The translations under genes were made by a program, and so were the position numbers. Below are positions 49,620-58,156 of a DNA stretch of 64,000 bases, in pieces. The stretch spans positions 1-64,000 of the forward strand of contig CALXSS010000005.1 of assembly GCA_944391225.1 (NCBI GenBank). The letters are read 5' to 3'. Under the pieces are notes generated by a model that ran no database searches, was not told where the DNA came from, and saw only the letters and a list, made by a program, of their open reading frames with translations. Origin of the DNA: an uncultured Clostridia bacterium (GTDB lineage Bacteria; Bacillota; Clostridia; UBA1381). Numbering within the stretch: the first letter of the stretch is position 1; every line of letters starts with the position of its first letter.

Positions 49620-51962
49620 TCAAAACAACGATATTACAAACTTTACCGCGTATGCAGCTATCCAGGCAACAGCGCACTGCCATATTACAACGCCCACAGC
49701 CCAGCGCCAGCCCAGCTCGCGCTTGACAGACGTTATTGCCGCAACGCACGGCGTATACAGCAGACTGAACACAAGCAAAGCGGCAGCCGCGGAAGTGGAT
49801 ATGAGCTGAGTAAGCTCCGCTCCGCTGCCAAACAGCACGGAAATTGTCGAAACAACGCTTTCCTTTGCCATAAAGCCCGAAATAAGCGCCGTTGAGATCC
49901 GCCAGTCGCCAAAGCCGAGCGGGGCGAACACAGGTGATATAAATCCCGCTACAGCGGCAAGAATGCTGTCCTTTGACTCGTCCACAACATTCATATGTAT
50001 ATCGAACGTCTGCATCAGCCATATGATTATAGTTGCTATAAAGATAACCGTAAACGCTCTCTGTAAAAAATCCTTTGCCTTATCCCACAAAAGATGCGCT
50101 ACATTCTTCGCGCCCGGCATTCTGTAGTTGGGCAGCTCCATTACAAACGGAACTGCATCGCCCTTGAACATGGTCTTTTTGAACACCAGCGCGGCAAGTA
50201 TGCCGAAAACTATCCCCAACACATACAGGGCTATCATTATAAGCGCGCCGTTTCCCGGGAAAAACGCAGCTGTGAAAAAGGTGTATATTGGCAGCTTTGC
50301 CGAGCAGCTTACAAACGGAGTCAGAAGTATAGTCATTTTTCTGTCGCGCTCCGACGGCAGAGTACGGCTCGCCATTACTGCTGGGACTGTACAGCCAAAA
50401 CCTATAAGCATGGGAACGATGCTCTGTCCCGAAAGACCAAGCTTTCTTAACAGCTTATCCATCACGAACGCGACACGCGCCGTATAGCCGCTATCCTCAA
50501 GCAACGAAAGAAAAAAGAACAGCGTCACGATTATAGGCAGAAAGCTCAGAACGCTTCCCACTCCGTTAAATATACCGTCTATTATGAGCGAATGCAGTAT
50601 GTCATTTACGCCCCACGCCGTCAGCGCGCTGTCCGCCGCCGCTGAAATACCGCTAATTATAAACTCCAGCAGTCTTTGCAGCCACGCGCCTATCACATTG
50701 AACGTAAGCCAGAACACTACCCCCATCACCGCTATGAACGCTGGGATCGCTGTGTATTTGCCCGTCAGGAATTTATCTATCTTTCTGCTGCGCGCATGCT
50801 CGCGGCTCTCGCCCGGCTTTATTACAGTCTGCGCACATACTCCCTTTATAAAGCTGAACCTCATATCAGCGATAGCAGCCGCGCGGTCCAGACCGCGTTC
50901 CTCCTCCATCTGGCAGATGATATGCTCTATCATCTCCTCCTCATTTTCGTCAAGCTTAAGACTGCTCTTAATAAGCTCATCGCCCTCGATCAGCTTGCAG
51001 GCTGCAAACCTGAGCGGTATTCCCGCGCGCTCCGCATGGTCGTCGATCAGGTGCATTATTCCGTGGATACACCTGTGGACCGCTCCGCCATGTCCTGTCA
51101 CATCACAGAAATCCTGCCTGCCGGGTCTTTCCTGATACTGAGCCACATGCACTGCATGGCTAATAAGCTCGTCAATACCCTCGTTCTTTGATGCAGATAT
51201 CGGCACAACTGGTATGCCAAGCGCATCCTCAAGCTCATTTATCCTTATGCTGCCGCCGTTATCGCGAACCTCGTCCATCATATTGAGCGCCATGACCATC
51301 GGAACATCAAGCTCTATGAGCTGCATGGTCAAATATAGGTTACGCTCTATGTTTGTAGCGTCTACGATATTTATTATCCCGGCAGGATGCTCGCGCAGGA
51401 TAAATTCTCTCGTCACTATCTCCTCGCTGCTGTACGGCGACATTGAATATATTCCCGGCAGATCGGTGACGAGCGTATTCTTATAGCCGCGTATGACACC
51501 ATCCTTTCTGTCTACGGTAACGCCCGGGAAATTGCCGACACGCTGGTTAGCGCCTGTAAGCTTATTGAACAGAGTTGTTTTTCCGCTGTTCTGGTTTCCC
51601 GCGAGCGCGAAGGTTATTTTCGTTCCGCGCGGCAGCGGGTTCTCATCGGCTTTTGTATGGTATTTTCCGCCCTCGCCAAGACCGGGGTGAACAGCCTTGC
51701 TGCCGGTCCTTATGACCGACCGTTTTTTATCTGACGGAGCAGCCGGTTCTATTTCTATTTTTGCAGCATCGTCGAGTCTTAGCGTAAGCTCGTAGCCATG
51801 AATAAGCAGCTGCATCGGATCGCCCATAGGCGCGTATTTTACCAGAGTGACCCTCGCACCCGGTATAACGCCCATATCAAGAAAGTGCTGCCTTGAGGCA
51901 CCCTCTCCCCCGACCGTTTTGATCACGGCAGATCCTCCTATTTTCAAATCTTTTAAAGTCAC
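49620..51962 (-). CDS. feoB: FeoA-FeoB fusion ferrous iron transporter
   Basis: A 780-residue protein. Residues 1-72 are an SH3-like FeoA domain (LKIGGSAVIKTVGGEG ... MGVIPGARVTLVKYAPMGDP). After a linker comes the G-protein domain of FeoB with G1 GNQNSGKTTLF, VGNFPGVTVDRKDG, G3 DLPGIYS, NMMDEV and SASKNEG, then the membrane channel with the Gate motifs (GCTVPAVMASRTL; FVSCSAKLPIY). It imports Fe(II) under anaerobic conditions. The start is GTG 51962, preceded by AAGGAAA. FeoA is normally a separate small gene; the fusion exists in some Clostridia. It is a single gene. Confidence 0.95.
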   Translation of the reverse strand: MTLKDLKIGGSAVIKTVGGEGASRQHFLDMGVIPGARVTLVKYAPMGDPMQLLIHGYELTLRLDDAAKIEIEPAAPSDKKRSVIRTGSKAVHPGLGEGGKYHTKADENPLPRGTKITFALAGNQNSGKTTLFNKLTGANQRVGNFPGVTVDRKDGVIRGYKNTLVTDLPGIYSMSPYSSEEIVTREFILREHPAGIINIVDATNIERNLYLTMQLIELDVPMVMALNMMDEVRDNGGSIRINELEDALGIPVVPISASKNEGIDELISHAVHVAQYQERPGRQDFCDVTGHGGAVHRCIHGIMHLIDDHAERAGIPLRFAACKLIEGDELIKSSLKLDENEEEMIEHIICQMEEERGLDRAAAIADMRFSFIKGVCAQTVIKPGESREHARSRKIDKFLTGKYTAIPAFIAVMGVVFWLTFNVIGAWLQRLLEFIISGISAAADSALTAWGVNDILHSLIIDGIFNGVGSVLSFLPIIVTLFFFLSLLEDSGYTARVAFVMDKLLRKLGLSGQSIVPMLIGFGCTVPAVMASRTLPSERDRKMTILLTPFVSCSAKLPIYTFFTAAFFPGNGALIMIALYVLGIVFGILAALVFKKTMFKGDAVPFVMELPNYRMPGAKNVAHLLWDKAKDFLQRAFTVIFIATIIIWLMQTFDIHMNVVDESKDSILAAVAGFISPVFAPLGFGDWRISTALISGFMAKESVVSTISVLFGSGAELTQLISTSAAAALLVFSLLYTPCVAAITSVKRELGWRWAVGVVIWQCAVAWIAAYAVKFVISLF

Positions 51963-52081
51963 TTTATTTTCCTTCCCTTGAATGTATTCGCGAAATATAT
52001 CCCGCGTTATTGTAAGCCTGAGTCAATTATACAGCAAAATAACGGAAAATACAAGTGCGCAGACTATATTTATAAAAAAAA

Positions 52082-52175
52082 CACGGCTGTTGCAAAACTC
52101 AACGAGTTTGCAACAGCCGTGGGGGGCTTTAGAAAAATAGTGCAGAACGGACGAAACGAAGGGGCGCAACCCCAG
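52082..52175 (-). repeat. Dispersed terminator repeat, copy E
   Basis: The long hairpin (52082-52121) has arms CACGGCTGTTGC and GCAACAGCCGTG: compared with copy C the outer bases changed on both arms together, keeping the pairing. The core GGGCTTTAGAAAAATAGTGC and AGAACGGACGAAACGAAGG follows up to the stop of the YesU-like gene. Minus-strand RNA ends in TTTTTTTT. Confidence 0.85.
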
Positions 52176-52180
52176 CAGCA

Positions 52181-53146
52181 TCAATTCTCAATCCTGACCG
52201 CCTTATACACCTTCAGATCCGAATATTCGCCTATGAGCGGAGCCTTTTGCCTGAATCCAATGTAACCGCCGCCGAGCAGCTCGCCGTAGAGCTGAGTGTT
52301 ATCAGTAAATTCAAAAGGCATAAGCTCTATGCCCGTTACAGGATCGGTTATATAAAACCTTACTATTTCCTTATCCTTTATGACCTTTATCCTATACGGC
52401 TCCTTGACATCTTCCGCCGGCGGGAGCGGGTCCGCGCCCTGCGCTACCATCATAAAGCCCGCGCTCTTGCGCAGGTTGCATACATGGAAGCCGCTCTCCT
52501 CCTCTGTTGAATGCCTGTAATATGATACATGGAACGCGTTTATATCCCCTGAATGATACAGCTTGTACTGCCCGTCACGCTTTGCCAGCGACGGATCAAA
52601 CAGATCCTTGCCGTTCTGACCGTCCGCGCTGAAAAACATTATAGCCAGCCCGTCGTCATTGAGCGGCTTGAAATCCCATTCTATTATTACCGAATCAGGC
52701 AGCTTTTCATCACACCAGTAAACGTAATTCGACGCCTGTCCCAGAGATGGATCCAGATTGTTCTCAAGCCTCATCTTTCCCTCCGGGAAGCTGACTGTAG
52801 CGTCGCCCTCCATAACAAAGCCTTCAACATCAGCCTCTGACGCAAGAGGATTTTCATATATCAGCTCGCCATACTCATACGATATATCCTCATCGCTTAT
52901 TGTGACCGTCTGAGTTTCGCCGTTCCAGTCCACCCTTTTGCCCAGAGCCTCGCTCACCGCTCTGATAGGCAGATATGTTGTGCCGTCATCGCTCAAATAC
53001 GGCATTACAACATTTCCATCAGCATCCTTTGGAACAAGCTCCTGATCGTTAATAAATATTTTTATGCCATCAGCCGCGATCACAGCCAATGCCGCCGCTG
53101 AAATTGCCGCCGCAGCCGCTGCCGCAGCTATTATGATCCTTTTCAT
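52181..53146 (-). CDS. Secreted YesU-like (DUF1961) protein with amine-oxidase-N-like domain
   Basis: A 321-residue secreted protein with signal peptide MKRIIIAAAAAAAAISAAAL. Residues about 26-80 form a copper-amine-oxidase-N-like domain (IKIFINDQELVPKDADG ... TTYLPIRAVSEALGKRVDWN), a module common in clostridial cell-surface proteins. The rest is very similar to YesU (DUF1961) of the Bacillus rhamnogalacturonan cluster: YENPLASEADVEGFVMEG, IIEWDFKPLNDDGLAIMFF, DLFDPSLAKRDGQYKLYHSG and ADPLPPAEDV. YesU is a lectin-like beta-sandwich protein of unknown activity and is usually cytoplasmic. RBS AAAGGAGGAG supports ATG 53146. It ends at repeat copy E. Confidence 0.82.
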   Translation of the reverse strand: MKRIIIAAAAAAAAISAAALAVIAADGIKIFINDQELVPKDADGNVVMPYLSDDGTTYLPIRAVSEALGKRVDWNGETQTVTISDEDISYEYGELIYENPLASEADVEGFVMEGDATVSFPEGKMRLENNLDPSLGQASNYVYWCDEKLPDSVIIEWDFKPLNDDGLAIMFFSADGQNGKDLFDPSLAKRDGQYKLYHSGDINAFHVSYYRHSTEEESGFHVCNLRKSAGFMMVAQGADPLPPAEDVKEPYRIKVIKDKEIVRFYITDPVTGIELMPFEFTDNTQLYGELLGGGYIGFRQKAPLIGEYSDLKVYKAVRIEN

Positions 53147-53314
53147 CTGCTCCTCCTTTCTTCTTCTGCAGATCCCGTGCCCGTAAGGCGGCGATAATGC
53201 CCTTGCCCGGCAATGACCGCCGCTTGTTAATAATATTCTATCATACGGCAGGCTAAAAATCAATATAATTATATAAGATAAAGCAAGAATAAACCTCACG
53301 AAAGGAGACAATAT

Positions 53315-53491
53315 ATGCCGGAAAAAAAGCTGCCTCTATGCTCATGCTGCGGCACAGGAAAAGCCGCTCTTTCATTAGACAGACTCGCGCCGCACTGTCC
53401 GTTTTTGTACTGTCATAACGGAAAGAACTGTCCGCTTTTCTCACCCATAGCAGGCTCATCGGATAAGACACAGCAAAATGGCAGCGCCTAA
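53315..53491 (+). CDS. Small cysteine-rich protein
   Basis: A 58-residue protein with RBS AAAGGAG seven bases before ATG 53315. Six Cys and two His lie in residues 9-39: PLCSCCGTG, APHCPFLYCHNGKNCPLF. The spacing suggests one or two zinc or iron-sulfur sites. Not recognised as a known family. The gene is divergent to the YesU-like gene. A GC hairpin (about 53500-53545) follows. Confidence 0.6.
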   Translation: MPEKKLPLCSCCGTGKAALSLDRLAPHCPFLYCHNGKNCPLFSPIAGSSDKTQQNGSA

Positions 53492-53644
53492 ATCAGAACG
53501 CGCGGAACAGACAGGAGCTTCGCCTTCCTGCTGTTTGCTGCGCTCTGTATTACGCGCGCCCCTTATTGCGACACCGTGCAGCTGACCCAAATAAGACGCT
53601 CTTATTTTTTTAGTAAAAAAGTTCTTAATTTTCGTTAAAAATAA

Positions 53645-53673
53645 TTGACACACTTGTGCATTAATGATAAAAT
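53645..53673 (+). promoter_or_regulatory. Consensus sigma-A promoter of the L,D-transpeptidase gene
   Basis: TTGACA (53645-53650), 17-bp spacer, TAAAAT (53668-53673). RBS AGAAGGGAT follows before ATG 53714. Confidence 0.85.
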
Positions 53674-53713
53674 ATAAGTACACTTTGATGAAATCAAGAA
53701 AGAAGGGATCAAT

Positions 53714-55084
53714 ATGAAAAAACTAACCGCATTGCTTCTATGCTTCGCCATGCTTTGCTCCGGAACAGCAGTATTCGCAGATGATACTGACGTGGTAGTA
53801 AAAGTGGACGGAGCAGAGATCGGAGCAGAACAAACAGCTGCGCCCGCGCCGACAGCAGAGGGGGGATCAACTGAGGCTGTAACTCAGACGCCGGAGGCAG
53901 AGCCTGAACAGGTGGTCACGGTAACAGAGACCGCAGCAGATCCGGCGCTGCTTAGCTCTCAGGTAACGGTACATATCCTTATTGAACAGCAGCCATACAC
54001 AATAGACTCTGTTGCAAAGCTGGAGCTGTATTCCATAGACGGCGTTCTGCTTGACACTGCCGAGGAATGGATAGGCGGGATAACATCAGAGCTATACTGC
54101 ACGTTTGATGTGCCGGAATATGCAATGGGTGAAAGCTTCAAGCTAAAGCTTGCGGGAGGTCTTACCAGCATGACATATTACGACAGCATCATACGCGAGG
54201 GACAGGACGTAACTATTCAGACATACTCATATCTTGACGAAAACGGCACGCTTGTTACGGAGGATAATTTTGAGCTGACCGCCTTGCCGTATTACAACAA
54301 AACGGTTGAGGTAAGATATGACGGCGTAAGAGTACCTCTGTACCCTGACGCTCTGCTGCTTGACGGCACAACGATGGTACCGATAAGGGGTCTTGCAGAA
54401 TACATTGGCATGGAGGTTACATACAATGCCGATTACAATGTCGAGATAGTTTCTATAGGCGATAAAAGCATATACTTCAACGTTGACACAGCCTACACCA
54501 CCGTGTTCGGAACAGACCTTTACGCATCTCATCCTACTATAATGATAAACGGAACCGTATACGTCGCGCTGAGAACCTTTGCCGATGCGATAGGCAGCGA
54601 GCTTACCGTGACGTATTTTGACACATCTCTGCTCGTCAATATGGATCCGGCAAGCGTTATACAGGATTATTATAACAGTATACCCGTAAATGCTCGCGGC
54701 ATCATGAGCCGCACAGACTATCTTGTCTGGATCTCTCTTAGCGAATACAAGCTGAGAGTTTATACAGGCAAGCAGTACCAGTGGAAGCCGATACACGAGT
54801 GCACTTGCGCTATAGGCGCATACGGCTCGCCGACCATTACGGGTCAGTATGAATATCAGTACAGCATGTCACGCTGGGATTACGGTACATATTATGTAGG
54901 ACCGTGTCTTGTATTCTACGGCAACTATGCTATACATTCCGTATTCCTGAACCAGGACGGCACGGAATATGACGGACGAGTTGGCATGCGGCTTTCACAC
55001 GGCTGCATAAGGTTGAAAAAGCGCGATATAGACTGGCTCTACAGCGTGCTTCCTATAGGCTCAAGAATATATATAACACCGTAA
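53714..55084 (+). CDS. Secreted L,D-transpeptidase (YkuD) with amine-oxidase-N-like domain
   Basis: A 456-residue secreted protein. Signal peptide MKKLTALLLCFAMLCSGTAV; a Pro/Glu/Thr-rich spacer (about 35-80); a beta domain (about 85-190); a copper-amine-oxidase-N-like domain (about 195-315, VPIRGLAEYIGMEVTYN); and a C-terminal YkuD domain (about 335-456). The catalytic His408 and the SHGCIRL motif with Cys431 are intact. It cross-links peptidoglycan by 3-3 bonds or attaches proteins to the wall. A strong hairpin terminator follows. Confidence 0.9.
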   Translation: MKKLTALLLCFAMLCSGTAVFADDTDVVVKVDGAEIGAEQTAAPAPTAEGGSTEAVTQTPEAEPEQVVTVTETAADPALLSSQVTVHILIEQQPYTIDSVAKLELYSIDGVLLDTAEEWIGGITSELYCTFDVPEYAMGESFKLKLAGGLTSMTYYDSIIREGQDVTIQTYSYLDENGTLVTEDNFELTALPYYNKTVEVRYDGVRVPLYPDALLLDGTTMVPIRGLAEYIGMEVTYNADYNVEIVSIGDKSIYFNVDTAYTTVFGTDLYASHPTIMINGTVYVALRTFADAIGSELTVTYFDTSLLVNMDPASVIQDYYNSIPVNARGIMSRTDYLVWISLSEYKLRVYTGKQYQWKPIHECTCAIGAYGSPTITGQYEYQYSMSRWDYGTYYVGPCLVFYGNYAIHSVFLNQDGTEYDGRVGMRLSHGCIRLKKRDIDWLYSVLPIGSRIYITP

Positions 55085-55104
55085 CATTTTATAAGCGATA
55101 ATAT

Positions 55105-55151
55105 CAGGGACGTTTCTGTCAGCGCATACAGGAACGTCCCTGCGTGTTTTT
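55105..55151 (+). terminator. Terminator of the L,D-transpeptidase gene
   Basis: Arms CAGGGACGTTTCTGT and ACAGGAACGTCCCTG, then GTTTTT. Confidence 0.88.
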
Positions 55152-55183
55152 GAGGCAGGATCATAAAAAATAGGAGTATTGTA

Positions 55184-55212
55184 TTGACAAGAAAACAAAA
55201 AAAATATATTAT
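55184..55212 (+). promoter_or_regulatory. Sigma-A promoter of the larEBC operon
   Basis: TTGACA (55184-55189), 17-bp spacer of almost pure A and T, TATTAT (55207-55212). Confidence 0.8.
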
Positions 55213-55259
55213 ATAAACAGGTGATCCTATATAAGCTTGCGAAAGGACGGTGATAACAG

Positions 55260-56015
55260 ATGGAAAAGGAGGAACGGCTTAAACAGTTTTTCAATACGCA
55301 TCCGCGACCGGCAATATGTTATTCCGGCGGAGTTGACTCTGTATTTCTTCTGTATGCCGCAAAAAAATACGCGGCAGACGCAGCTGCATATCTCGCAGTC
55401 ACACCGTTTCAGCCGCGCTTTGAGATCGACGACGCAATAAGAGCGGCAGAAGAAACAGATACTGAGTTAAGGCTAATACCGCTTGACACGCTCTCTCTGC
55501 CCGATATAAGCGCGAACACAGCTGAGCGGTGTTATCACTGCAAAAAAGCGATCCTTTCAGCAGTGATACAGGCGGCAGCGGATGACGGGCGCAGTGTAAC
55601 AGCCGACGGCACGAACGCCTCGGATATATGCGAGGACAGACCTGGCATGAGGGCGCTCAGGGAGCTTGGTGTATGCTCGCCCCTGCGCGAATGCGGATTT
55701 ACGAAATCAGATATCCGCGCCCTTTCCAAAGACGCGGGGCTGTTCACTTGGAACAAGCCCTCGTATTCATGCCTTGCCACACGCATACCGCACGGAATCG
55801 GGATAAACGCCGAACTGCTAAACAGGACCGAGGCGGCAGAGACGGCGCTCAGAGAGCTTGGCTTTACCGATCTTCGCTGCCGGTATCTTAACGGCGCGGC
55901 AAGGCTTGAAATAAGTAAAAGCGAAATAGAGCGCGCATTTTCAATGCGCGACGAAATAATACAAGGTATCGGGCAATACTACGATTCGGTGCTGCTCGAC
56001 CTGAAAGGCAGATGA
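55260..56015 (+). CDS. larE: LarE sulfur transferase for the nickel-pincer cofactor
   Basis: A 251-residue PP-loop ATPase with CYSGGVDSVFLLYAA near residue 20, ERCYHCKKAIL, DGTNASD and SYSCLATRIPHG. The last motif carries the Cys that in Lactobacillus plantarum LarE gives up its sulfur. LarE inserts two sulfur atoms in the making of the nickel-pincer nucleotide cofactor of lactate racemase. It is the first gene of larE-larB-larC; larB starts five bases after its stop. Confidence 0.92.
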   Translation: MEKEERLKQFFNTHPRPAICYSGGVDSVFLLYAAKKYAADAAAYLAVTPFQPRFEIDDAIRAAEETDTELRLIPLDTLSLPDISANTAERCYHCKKAILSAVIQAAADDGRSVTADGTNASDICEDRPGMRALRELGVCSPLRECGFTKSDIRALSKDAGLFTWNKPSYSCLATRIPHGIGINAELLNRTEAAETALRELGFTDLRCRYLNGAARLEISKSEIERAFSMRDEIIQGIGQYYDSVLLDLKGR

Positions 56016-56019
56016 TATA

Positions 56020-56775
56020 ATGGACAGAAACGAGCTGCGCGAGCTGTTCCAAAAAACAGCAGACGGAGAGCTGACACCTGACGAGGCAGTTATGAAGCTC
56101 CGTCTCAAGCCCTTTGAAGAACTTGGATATGCGCGGCCTGACCATCACAGAGGGCTGCGCACAGGCATACCGGAGGTCATATACGGAGCCGGAAAGACGC
56201 CGTCACAAATAGCCGGGATAGCGGACGCGCTGCTTAACGGCGGTCAGAAAACGGTTATAATAACGCGGCTGAGCAGCGAGAACGCGCAAAGACTTTCAGA
56301 GCTGATCGAAATACAGTATCATGAGGATGCGCGAATAGCTATAGCCGGCAAGCTGCCGGAGCCTGATACGGACGGGATCATTTTGATCGCCACAGGCGGA
56401 ACGAGCGATATACCTGTAGCTGAGGAGGCGGCAGTCACGGCGGAGGCATGCGGCAACAGAGTTAAGCGTCTGTATGATGTAGGCGTGGCAGGCATACACA
56501 GGCTGCTCGCCCACGCCGACGATATTATGAAAGCCCGCGCGATAGTTGCCGTGGCAGGAATGGAGGGAGCGCTTGCGAGCGTTATAGGCGGGCTTGCGGA
56601 CTGTCCGGTGATCGCGGTGCCGACAAGCGTCGGCTACGGGGCGTCGTTTGGCGGAGTTGCCGCGCTGCTGTCGATGCTCAACTCCTGCGCAAGCGGGGTG
56701 AGTGTTGTAAACATCGATAACGGGTTCGGAGCCGGATATCTCGCAAGCATGATAAACCATATAGGCACAAATTAA
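56020..56775 (+). CDS. larB: LarB, pyridinium-dicarboxylate synthase
   Basis: A 251-residue protein with a PurE-like C-terminal half: IPEVIYGAGKTPSQI, ATGGTSDIPVAEEAAVTAE, YDVGVAGIHRLL, VAVAGMEGALASVIGGL and PTSVGYGASFGG. LarB carboxylates and hydrolyses nicotinic acid adenine dinucleotide, the first cofactor step. Translationally coupled to larE. Confidence 0.93.
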   Translation: MDRNELRELFQKTADGELTPDEAVMKLRLKPFEELGYARPDHHRGLRTGIPEVIYGAGKTPSQIAGIADALLNGGQKTVIITRLSSENAQRLSELIEIQYHEDARIAIAGKLPEPDTDGIILIATGGTSDIPVAEEAAVTAEACGNRVKRLYDVGVAGIHRLLAHADDIMKARAIVAVAGMEGALASVIGGLADCPVIAVPTSVGYGASFGGVAALLSMLNSCASGVSVVNIDNGFGAGYLASMINHIGTN

Positions 56776-56794
56776 GATACGGGGGAATAATCAT

Positions 56795-58072
56795 ATGAAA
56801 ATACTATATCTTGAATGCAATACAGGCGCGGCAGGCGATATGCTTATGGGAGCGTTGCTCGAGCTGCATCCTGACAGAGATAATTTTTTAAAGCGGCTTA
56901 ACAGCGCAGGCATACCGGGCGTACGCGTATACGCCGAGCCGTCAGAAAAATGCGGAATAATGGGCACTCATATTAGAGTAAAAATAAACGGAACGGAGGA
57001 AAGCGAGCATGCTGCTCATGAGCATGTACACACCCATGAGCATATCCATGAGAATATACATAGTCACGAACACATACATGCTCACGACGGACACTGCCAT
57101 AATCCACACGAGCTGCACAGCCATTCGCACTCGAGACTGAAAGATGCCCTGGAGCTTATCAATTCTCTTTCTGTTTCGGAAAACGTAAAGATGAACGCCG
57201 CGGCAGTATACAGGATAATAGCCGAAGCGGAGGGACACGCGCACGGCAAACCAATAGACAAGATCCATTTCCATGAGGTAGGCGAGCTGGACGCTATAGC
57301 GGACATAATAGGCGTGTGTATGCTTATAGACGAGCTTAAGCCGGATACTATATTTTCCTCGCCTGTATGCACCGGCTTTGGGAGCGTTCGCTGCGCTCAC
57401 GGCATACTGCCTGTACCCGCTCCGGCAACAGCTTATATTCTGCGCGGCATGCCTGTATACGGAGGAAATATTGAAAGCGAGCTGTGTACGCCTACAGGCG
57501 CGGCGCTGCTCAGACGCTTTGTTTCAAATTTCGGATCTCTGCCGCTTATGAGAATAGAGAAAACAGGCATAGGCACCGGAACTAAGTCACTGCCCGCTGC
57601 CAACTGTGTAAGGGCAATGTTGGGCGACAACAGCTACGACAGCTCCATGGTAACCGAGCTGCGCTGCAATATAGACGATATGACCGGCGAGGCTGCCGGC
57701 TTCGCTGCTGATACGCTCATGAGCTCCGGCGCTCTTGATGCGTTCATAACACCGATATTCATGAAAAAAAACAGACCCGGATTGCTGCTCACATGCCTAT
57801 GCCGCGAAACAGACAGGGAAAAGATGCTGACGCTTATATTCCGCCACACCTCTACCATAGGCGTGCGTGAATACAAAATATCAAGGCATACAATGCAAAG
57901 ACGTGAGGTTTTGCTCAACACAAGCCACGGAACAATACGCGGAAAGAAATCGAGCGGATTCGGAGCAGTAAAAATAAAGCCCGAATATGATGATCTGTCG
58001 CGCATTGCGAGAGAAAACGGGATAGCTATATCTGATATTAAAATAAACGGCATTTCAGACAGCTCTGAATAA
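56795..58072 (+). CDS. larC: LarC nickel insertion enzyme, single full-length form
   Basis: A 425-residue LarC starting MKILYLECNTGAAGDMLMGA, which is the family signature; FHEVGELDAIADIIG and SPVCTGFGSV follow. Residues about 71-112 form a His-rich stretch (18 His), the likely nickel store. LarC inserts nickel to complete the cofactor. In L. plantarum larC is split by a programmed frameshift; here it is a single continuous frame. The gene ends at repeat copy F, convergent with a hydroxyacid dehydrogenase gene. No larA racemase gene is present in the window. Confidence 0.93.
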   Translation: MKILYLECNTGAAGDMLMGALLELHPDRDNFLKRLNSAGIPGVRVYAEPSEKCGIMGTHIRVKINGTEESEHAAHEHVHTHEHIHENIHSHEHIHAHDGHCHNPHELHSHSHSRLKDALELINSLSVSENVKMNAAAVYRIIAEAEGHAHGKPIDKIHFHEVGELDAIADIIGVCMLIDELKPDTIFSSPVCTGFGSVRCAHGILPVPAPATAYILRGMPVYGGNIESELCTPTGAALLRRFVSNFGSLPLMRIEKTGIGTGTKSLPAANCVRAMLGDNSYDSSMVTELRCNIDDMTGEAAGFAADTLMSSGALDAFITPIFMKKNRPGLLLTCLCRETDREKMLTLIFRHTSTIGVREYKISRHTMQRREVLLNTSHGTIRGKKSSGFGAVKIKPEYDDLSRIARENGIAISDIKINGISDSSE

Positions 58073-58073
58073 G

Positions 58074-58156
58074 GCGCGCTTCACGCGGCGCGGCTTTAGA
58101 AAAACAGCGCTGAACAGACAAAACGAGACGGGGTGCATTTTGCCGCGCCCCGTCTA
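58074..58156 (-). repeat. Dispersed terminator repeat, copy F (diverged)
   Basis: The core is clear (GGCTTTAGAAAAACAGCGC, TGAACAGACAAAACGAGACG), followed by GGGGTGC...GCGCCCC. The long hairpin is replaced by a short GC-rich one (GGCGCGC...GCGCGG). It lies between the convergent larC and hydroxyacid dehydrogenase genes and touches the latter's stop codon. Confidence 0.65.

Noticed and set aside
53500-53545. Hairpin after the small Cys-rich gene as an intrinsic terminator
   Set aside because: The stem is plausible but no U-tract follows on the plus strand, so I do not list it as a terminator.
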